From Dehalococcoidales bacterium (GTDB lineage Bacteria; Chloroflexota; Dehalococcoidia; Dehalococcoidales; RBG-16-60-22): a stretch of DNA of 19,778 nt. A program made the translations under genes and the position numbers. The DNA lies in contig JAFGPF010000077.1 in the NCBI GenBank assembly GCA_016926115.1, positions 1 to 19,778 on the forward strand, written 5' to 3'. The notes under the pieces are model-generated. The model was not told the DNA's origin. It ran no database searches and was given only the letters and a program-made list of their open reading frames with translations. Below, one piece after another: positions 15,323-19,778 of the stretch. Numbering within the stretch: the stretch's first letter is position 1; the number at the start of each line of letters is the position of its first letter.

Positions 15323-15853
15323 TTATTTGCCCAACCACCCCTGTTTCTGTATCAAGCCGCGCACGTAAGCCGCCTGGCCGAGGTGCTGATAGCAGTCGTT
15401 GATATTGCCGATGATGCGCCTGCCCACCGACGCCGTCGTGCCGGGATGGGTGGAGAGGGGGCACTCACGGTCGAGCTCTTCCTCGGTCAGCTTTTCGACG
15501 TACTCTATCGACGCCTTGATTACGGCGCGCTGGTAGTCGATAAGTGTCCGTATGTCCGGTATGCGCAGATTCCCCACTTCCTCGAAGTTGTGCCGATATC
15601 CGGTGTCATCGGGGTCGGAACTGCGATTGAACTTCCTGTACCAGCCCTCTTTCGTCCAGAGCTGCTCCCCGTACATAACGTCGCCGAGAGTCCGGTCATA
15701 ACTGCGGGCGGTATGCCAGAGGAGCCAGCCGATGGTATTGGCGTCCGGGGCGGGGCGCTTATGAAGGTCGCCCAGGGTCAGCCCGTCGAGTACATTCTCA
15801 TACTCCCTTGACATTCGCCGGTATACCTCCGCAATCAACTGCTGCCACTTCAT
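15323..15853 (-). CDS. DinB-fold (DinB_2/DUF664-like) protein
   Basis: A 176-residue four-helix-bundle protein. WQQLIAEVYRRM near the N-terminus, NTIGWLLWHTARSYDRTLGDVMYGEQLW in the middle and a late NDCYQHLGQAAYVRGLIQKQGW are typical: the first His (LLWHTAR) and the late His (CYQHLGQ) would be metal ligands. Family members include metal-dependent thiol transferases and DNA-damage-induced proteins of unknown role. The frame is open up to 15910, but the ATG at 15853 is preferred: GGAGGG lies 5 bases before it, and the longer version would include the promoter at 15881-15910. Divergent from thrS. Confidence 0.85.
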   Translation of the reverse strand: MKWQQLIAEVYRRMSREYENVLDGLTLGDLHKRPAPDANTIGWLLWHTARSYDRTLGDVMYGEQLWTKEGWYRKFNRSSDPDDTGYRHNFEEVGNLRIPDIRTLIDYQRAVIKASIEYVEKLTEEELDRECPLSTHPGTTASVGRRIIGNINDCYQHLGQAAYVRGLIQKQGWLGK

Positions 15854-15880
15854 GGTCGCCCTCCATGTGATGATGGTCAT

Positions 15881-15910
15881 ATCATACAGACTTTTCACGA
15901 TTATAATCAA
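15881..15910 (-). promoter_or_regulatory. Promoter of the DinB-fold gene
   Basis: On the minus strand, TTGATT (15905-15910), an 18-base spacer and TATGAT (15881-15886). Its -35 box directly abuts the -35 box of the thrS promoter (15911-15916). Confidence 0.5.
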
Positions 15911-15939
15911 TTGCGTTCGTAGCTGAACGCTGATATAAT
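15911..15939 (+). promoter_or_regulatory. Leaderless promoter of thrS
   Basis: TTGCGT (15911-15916), a 17-base spacer and a perfect TATAAT (15934-15939), followed by 6 bases and GTG at 15946. The predicted transcript start coincides with the start codon. There is no room for a T-box or Shine-Dalgarno. Confidence 0.65.
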
Positions 15940-15945
15940 TGACCT

Positions 15946-17667
15946 GTGAACACAGAAAATCAACTGGAAATCATGCGCCACTCGGCGTCGCACGTCATGG
16001 CTGAAGCGGTGCTGTCTATATTCCCGGACGCCAGGTTCGGCATCGGCCCGTCCATAGCCGACGGCTTCTATTACGATTTCGACCTGCCGCGCACGCTGAC
16101 CCCGGAAGACCTGCCTGTAATCGAGGCGAAGATGGCGGAGATAATCAATGCGGATTTGCCCTTCAAACACCGGGAAATTAACAAAGAAGAAGCCAGGAAG
16201 CTATTCGCCAAACAACCGTACAAGCTGGAACTCATTGACGAAATCCAGGACGACAAGCTGGGCGTTTACGAGCAGGGCGGCTTCGTCGACCTGTGCCGGG
16301 GGCCCCACGTGAAGTCCACCGGCGAGATTAAGGCCTTCAAGCTGACCAATATCGCCGGGGCATACTGGAGGGGCAACGAGCGCTTCCCCATGCTCCAGAG
16401 AATCTACGGCACCGCCTTCAACAGCCGGAAGGAACTCGACGAGCACCTGGCTGTCATCGAAGAAGCTAAAAAGCGCGACCACCGCAGGCTGGGCAAAGAA
16501 CTGGACCTGTTTATCATGCCGGAGGAAATCGGCGGCGGACTGGTTATCTATACCCCCAAGGGCGGACGCATCCGCACCGCCGCGGAGGACTTCTGGCGAC
16601 AGGAGCACTTTGCCAACGGGTACGAAATCCTCTACACGCCGCACATCGGCTTGAGCAAGCTGTGGGAAATCAGCGGCCACCTCGACCACTACGCCGAGAA
16701 CATGTATTCGCCCATTACCATCGACGAGCAGGAGTTCTACCTCAAGCCGATGAATTGCCCGTTCCACATACTTGCTTACAAGTCCCAGATAAGGTCATAC
16801 CGCGATTTGCCCATGCGCTGGGCGGAACTGGGCACCGTTTACCGCTACGAGCGCAGCGGCGTGCTGCTGGGGCTGTTGAGGGTGAGAGGTTTTACCCAGG
16901 ACGACGCCCACATTATCTGCACACCGGAGCAGATGAACGACGAGATTTCCGAGGTGCTGCGTTTTTCGCTTTACATGCTGCGCACCTTCGGTTTTCACAA
17001 GTACAAGGTGTACCTCTCCACCCGTCCCGAAAAATCAATCGGTGAGGAGCAGCGGTGGCTGGACGCGCAGGACGCCCTGCGCCGGGTTATCGAGGAGAAC
17101 CAGATCCCGTTCGAGGTGGACGAAGGCGGCGGCGCCTTTTACGGACCCAAGATTGATATCAAGATAGAAGACGCCATCGGGCGCGAGTGGCAGGCGACCA
17201 CGATACAGTTCGACTTTAATCTGCCGGAGCGCTTCGACATGGTGTATATCGGCGCGGACGGACAGGAGCACCGCCCCTACATGATTCACCGCGCCCTGCT
17301 CGGCGCCTGGGAACGTTTCTTCGGGCTCCTCATCGAGCATTACGCCGGCGCCTTCCCGCTGTGGCTGGCACCGGTGCAGGTCAAGATAATCCCGATTGCC
17401 GACCGGCATGTCGGCCACGCCCGCAAGGTGGAGAAGAAAATGAAGGCAATGGGCATCCGGGCGGAGGTGGACGACCGCTCCGAGAGAATGAACCAGAAAA
17501 TCAGGCAGGCGCAGCTTGAAAAGATACCCTACATGGCTGTCATCGGGGACAAAGAAGTGGCGGACAACTTGGTTGCCGTACGCCCGCGCAGCGGCGAGCA
17601 GCTGCCCGTCCAGCCGCTGGCCGACTTCCTGAAGACCCTGAGCAAGGAAATCGCTGATAAAGTGTAG
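15946..17667 (+). CDS. thrS: Threonyl-tRNA synthetase lacking the TGS domain
   Basis: Class II synthetase that charges tRNA-Thr. The 573-residue protein starts almost directly with the N2 editing domain: HSASH at 12-16 and CRGPH at 117-121 form the Ser-tRNA editing centre. The catalytic core has NCPFH with zinc ligand Cys271, YERSGVLLGLLRVRGFTQDD with His322 just after, and IHRALLGAWERF with the last zinc ligand. The anticodon-binding domain occupies about the last 110 residues. The usual N-terminal TGS domain (about 60 residues) is absent. It cannot be hidden upstream, because an in-frame TGA lies at 15940-15942, two codons before the GTG. The gene heads the thrS-infC-rpmI-rplT cluster. Confidence 0.96.
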   Translation: MNTENQLEIMRHSASHVMAEAVLSIFPDARFGIGPSIADGFYYDFDLPRTLTPEDLPVIEAKMAEIINADLPFKHREINKEEARKLFAKQPYKLELIDEIQDDKLGVYEQGGFVDLCRGPHVKSTGEIKAFKLTNIAGAYWRGNERFPMLQRIYGTAFNSRKELDEHLAVIEEAKKRDHRRLGKELDLFIMPEEIGGGLVIYTPKGGRIRTAAEDFWRQEHFANGYEILYTPHIGLSKLWEISGHLDHYAENMYSPITIDEQEFYLKPMNCPFHILAYKSQIRSYRDLPMRWAELGTVYRYERSGVLLGLLRVRGFTQDDAHIICTPEQMNDEISEVLRFSLYMLRTFGFHKYKVYLSTRPEKSIGEEQRWLDAQDALRRVIEENQIPFEVDEGGGAFYGPKIDIKIEDAIGREWQATTIQFDFNLPERFDMVYIGADGQEHRPYMIHRALLGAWERFFGLLIEHYAGAFPLWLAPVQVKIIPIADRHVGHARKVEKKMKAMGIRAEVDDRSERMNQKIRQAQLEKIPYMAVIGDKEVADNLVAVRPRSGEQLPVQPLADFLKTLSKEIADKV

Positions 17668-17703
17668 ATTTAGAAGCGGCAGCTCTTTCTCAGGTTCGGG
17701 GAG

Positions 17704-17732
17704 TTGATTTCAACGTGAAAATATGGTATAGT
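17704..17732 (+). promoter_or_regulatory. Internal promoter upstream of infC
   Basis: TTGATT (17704-17709), a 17-base spacer and TATAGT (17727-17732) in the 88-base thrS-infC gap. Transcription would start near 17739, giving a short leader that holds GGAGGAGGT (17758-17766). Confidence 0.55.
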
Positions 17733-17755
17733 TTCTGTTCGTAGGATACCTGTGC

Positions 17756-18346
17756 TTGGAGGAGGTTTACAGGGAAATAATTAAACAACTTCGTGTTAAC
17801 GAGCGAATTATCGCCAGAGAAGTTCGCCTGGTTGGGGAAAAAGGGGAACAGCTCGGTATCATGCCTCTGGTACAGGCACGGGAGACGGCGAGAAAGCACA
17901 ACCTGGACCTCGTCGAGGTAGCGCCTACATCGACACCCCCCGTATGCCGTTTGCTTGATTACGGCAAGTTTAAGTACGAACAGCAGAAGAAGGAACAACA
18001 GGCGAAGAAGAGCCAGAAGGTATCGTTGCTCCGGGAAATTCGCCTGCGACCCAAGATAGGTGTCCATGATTTTGACGCCAAAGCCAGAAAGGCCAGGAAG
18101 CTGCTGGTCGAGGGCGATAAGGTAAAAGTGACATTGATGTTCCGGGGACGCGAGATAACGCACCCGGACCTGGGCTGGAAGATACTCCAGCGGATGGCGG
18201 AAACGTTGAACGATGTCGCCTCGCTGGAGAGAAAGCCGATAATGGAGGGGAGGAGGATGGATATCATCCTGGCTCCTGTCAGTCCCAAGCCAAAAGTAAA
18301 AGTAGCAGTAAAGGAAACCGAGAATGCCAAAACTGAAAACGCATAA
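17756..18346 (+). CDS. infC: Translation initiation factor IF-3
   Basis: Binds the 30S subunit and checks start codons. Up to 196 residues: the N-domain holds VNERIIAREVRLVGEKGEQLGI and VEVAPTSTPPVCRLLDYGKFKYEQ, then a Lys-rich linker, and the C-domain starts near SLLREIRLRPKIGVHDF and ends with MDIILAP. A short charged tail (about 180-196) follows. The only standard start before the N-domain is TTG at 17756, but it touches the strong GGAGGAGGT at 17758-17766, which would then be inside the gene. That site better serves ATA at 17777 or ATT at 17780 (ATT AAA...). infC is known for such rare starts, used for self-regulation. The 3' end overlaps rpmI by 23 bases. Confidence 0.93.
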   Translation: MEEVYREIIKQLRVNERIIAREVRLVGEKGEQLGIMPLVQARETARKHNLDLVEVAPTSTPPVCRLLDYGKFKYEQQKKEQQAKKSQKVSLLREIRLRPKIGVHDFDAKARKARKLLVEGDKVKVTLMFRGREITHPDLGWKILQRMAETLNDVASLERKPIMEGRRMDIILAPVSPKPKVKVAVKETENAKTENA

Positions 18347-18524
18347 AGGCGCCAAGAGCCGTTTCCATATAACGGGCAGCGGCAAGATTATGCGCGTCAA
18401 GGGACCCAAGAGCCACCTGCGCACCAAGAAAGCCAAGCGCGTGCGGCGCCAGTTCGACGAGATGATTGAATTAAATCCCCGTGACCGTAAGCGGATATCC
18501 AGGCTGATACCTCACGGGGCCTGA
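18324..18524 (+). CDS. rpmI: 50S ribosomal protein L35 (bL35)
   Basis: A 66-residue, very basic protein starting [14 protein letters not shown], which is diagnostic, and containing [22 protein letters not shown]. It is a structural part of the large subunit. The ATG lies inside the last codons of infC (23-base overlap in another frame), with AAAGGA 8 bases upstream. This suggests coupled translation from the infC-rpmI-rplT mRNA. Confidence 0.98.
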   Translation: MPKLKTHKGAKSRFHITGSGKIMRVKGPKSHLRTKKAKRVRRQFDEMIELNPRDRKRISRLIPHGA

Positions 18525-18544
18525 TAGACAGGAGGAAACATCAC

Positions 18545-18904
18545 TTGCCCAGAGTTAAAAGAGGAGTAACCTCACACCAGCGACATAAGAAAGTACTCGC
18601 CATGACCAAGGGTCATCGCGGCACCAAGCACCGGCTTATCAAACGCGCCAGGGAGTCCATGATAAAGTCGTTGAGCTATGCCTATTTCCACCGGCGCGAG
18701 AGGAAAGGCGACATGCGGCGATTATGGATTCTGCGCGTCAGCGCCGCCTGCCGCGCCCGGGGGATGAAATACAGTGAGTTCATGGACGGACTCAAGAAGT
18801 CCGGCATAGAAATAAACCGGAAGATGCTGGCCGATATGGCCGTCAGGGAGCCAGAAAACTTTACCAACCTGGTAACTCTCGCTGGAGGGAAAGGCCAGGA
18901 ATAG
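18545..18904 (+). CDS. rplT: 50S ribosomal protein L20 (bL20)
   Basis: A 119-residue basic protein that binds 23S rRNA early in large-subunit assembly and, in several bacteria, represses its own operon. [25 protein letters not shown] and the downstream [17 protein letters not shown] are family hallmarks. The start is TTG at 18545, with CAGGAGG about 8 bases upstream, and follows rpmI by 20 bases. It is followed by a hairpin with a T-run, so the infC-rpmI-rplT unit probably ends here at least in part. Confidence 0.98.
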   Translation: MPRVKRGVTSHQRHKKVLAMTKGHRGTKHRLIKRARESMIKSLSYAYFHRRERKGDMRRLWILRVSAACRARGMKYSEFMDGLKKSGIEINRKMLADMAVREPENFTNLVTLAGGKGQE

Positions 18905-18940
18905 AGACTCACCGCACCGAAACACGTAATGCATCCCGTT

Positions 18941-18975
18941 CCCCTTCCCTTCAATAAAGGAAGGGGATATTTTTA
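18941..18975 (+). terminator. Rho-independent terminator or attenuator between rplT and pheS
   Basis: CCCCTTCC (18941-18948) pairs with GGAAGGGG (18959-18966), extendable by two A-T pairs past one mismatch, followed by ATATTTTTAG. It lies 37 bases after the rplT stop and 13 bases before the start of pheS. The whole gap (83 bases) is too short for a T-box leader. Since I see no separate pheS promoter, partial read-through or attenuation is possible. Confidence 0.7.
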
Positions 18976-18987
18976 GCAGGCGTAAAA

Positions 18988-19778
18988 ATGTTAGATAAAA
19001 TAGAAGAAATAAAAGCGGAAGCACTCGAGCAACTGGACGGCATCAACGATGTGAAAGACCTGGAATCGTGGCGCGTGCAATACCTTGGCAAGAAAAGCCC
19101 GCTGACCCGGATACTGCGCAGCCTGTCCACGCTTTCCATGGAGGAAAGAAAAGCCGTGGGAGCCGCCGCCAACCGGCTCAAGAACCTGCTGGACGGCAGC
19201 GTTTCGCAGAAAGGGCAGTCACTCCGTGAAGCGCAGCTGGTTTCCGCAACGGCGAAGGAAGAAGTAGACATCAGCCTGCCGGGTCGTCCCTATTCGGTCG
19301 GGCACGTCCACCCGCTTACCAGGACCGTCGAAGAGATAAGCGATATCTTCGTCTCCATGGGTTTCCAGGTGGTGGAAGGACCTGAAGTGGAATGGGACTA
19401 TTATAACTTCGAGGCCCTGAACATTCCTGCCGAACACCCCTCCCGCGACTCATACTCGACCTTCTGGATAGACACACCGGCGGGTAAAGGCGGTAAAAAA
19501 CAGCTGCTGCGCGCCCATACCACGTCAGTAACGGCACGGACCCTGGATAGTCTGGAACCGCCCATACGGGCCGTCGAGATAGGCAAGTGTTACCGCTACG
19601 AAGCTACCGACGCCACTCACGGCTGGATGTTCTATCAGGTCGACGGCATCGCCGTGGATAAGGGAATTACCATGGCCGACCTTAAGGGTACTTTATATGA
19701 ATTTGCCCGCCGCTACTTCGGGGACGACCGGAAGGTGCGCTTCCGCGTGGACTACTTCCCCTTCGTCGAGCCCGGCGC
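18988..19778 (+). CDS. pheS: Phenylalanyl-tRNA synthetase alpha subunit (partial, cut by window end)
   Basis: The first 263 codons of the catalytic subunit of PheRS. An N-terminal helical coiled-coil (about 1-85, with LGKKSPLTRILRSL) that contacts tRNA is followed by the class II core: GHVHPLTRTVEEISDIFVSMGF near 105, FEALNIPAEHPSRD, LLRAHTTSVTARTL, and motif 2 as GKCYRYEATDATHGWMFYQVDG. The family is usually about 340 residues, so roughly 80 residues lie beyond the window, and pheT would be expected next. ATG at 18988 has GCAGG 7 bases upstream. No frameshift or stop is seen to the end of the window. Confidence 0.95.
   Translation, partial: MLDKIEEIKAEALEQLDGINDVKDLESWRVQYLGKKSPLTRILRSLSTLSMEERKAVGAAANRLKNLLDGSVSQKGQSLREAQLVSATAKEEVDISLPGRPYSVGHVHPLTRTVEEISDIFVSMGFQVVEGPEVEWDYYNFEALNIPAEHPSRDSYSTFWIDTPAGKGGKKQLLRAHTTSVTARTLDSLEPPIRAVEIGKCYRYEATDATHGWMFYQVDGIAVDKGITMADLKGTLYEFARRYFGDDRKVRFRVDYFPFVEPG

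Noticed and set aside
15853..15910. Longer DinB-fold start at 15910
   Set aside because: It would place the promoter inside the gene; the ATG at 15853 has a good ribosome binding site and the homology begins there.
17690..18436. Minus-strand frame (248 codons) with hydrophobic, membrane-like segments opposite infC and rpmI
   Set aside because: The hydrophobic runs are the complement of Lys/Glu-rich codons in IF-3; infC and rpmI are certain.

Overview
The window reads as a bacterial chromosome segment. It is GC-rich (about 60% by eye) except for a clearly AT-richer first 1.75 kb. Gene content suggests Chloroflexota, probably Dehalococcoidia. The reasons are a thrS-infC-rpmI-rplT-pheS cluster with a short ThrRS that lacks the TGS domain, a small EF-Tu-domain-2-like protein, an alpha/alpha-toroid protein of a kind I recall from Chloroflexota, frequent TTG/GTG starts and several apparently leaderless promoters. 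The taxonomic call is inference, not proof.

Layout. (1) 1-1787: an AT-rich cassette on the minus strand holding a beta-class DNA methyltransferase and an overlapping PmeII-type restriction endonuclease gene, which is cut by one in-frame TAA. (2) 1788-3962, minus: PcrA/UvrD helicase. (3) 4176-7926, plus: an isochorismatase-fold cysteine hydrolase behind a long, apparently structured leader, a SIMPL-domain lipoprotein, a stand-alone ketol-acid reductoisomerase of the fungal-like kind, and an uncharacterised alpha/alpha-toroid protein. (4) 8006-10370, plus: a compact riboflavin operon ribE-ribBA-ribH. (5) 10367-12258, minus: an amidase-signature hydrolase resembling 6-aminohexanoate cyclic dimer hydrolase, and the EF-Tu-domain-2-like protein. 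(6) 12413-14113, plus: a tiny CxxC protein behind a perfect sigma-70-type promoter, then a sodium:solute symporter. (7) 14110-15853, minus: an MFS transporter and a DinB-fold protein. (8) 15946-19778, plus: thrS, infC, rpmI, rplT and a partial pheS cut by the window end, a classic translation cluster with an internal promoter before infC and a hairpin terminator or attenuator before pheS.

Most of the window is housekeeping: DNA repair, branched-chain amino acid and riboflavin synthesis, transport and translation. The parts that deserve a second look are the damaged restriction-modification pair, the folded leader before the cysteine hydrolase, three genes whose -10 box sits 5-6 bases from the start codon (pcrA, the MFS gene, thrS), the back-to-back promoters around 12297-12380, and the 5' end of infC. 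I found no convincing wholly new multi-gene system. There are no rRNA or tRNA genes, CRISPR arrays, insertion sequences or integrases. No gene-free stretch exceeds about 215 bases.
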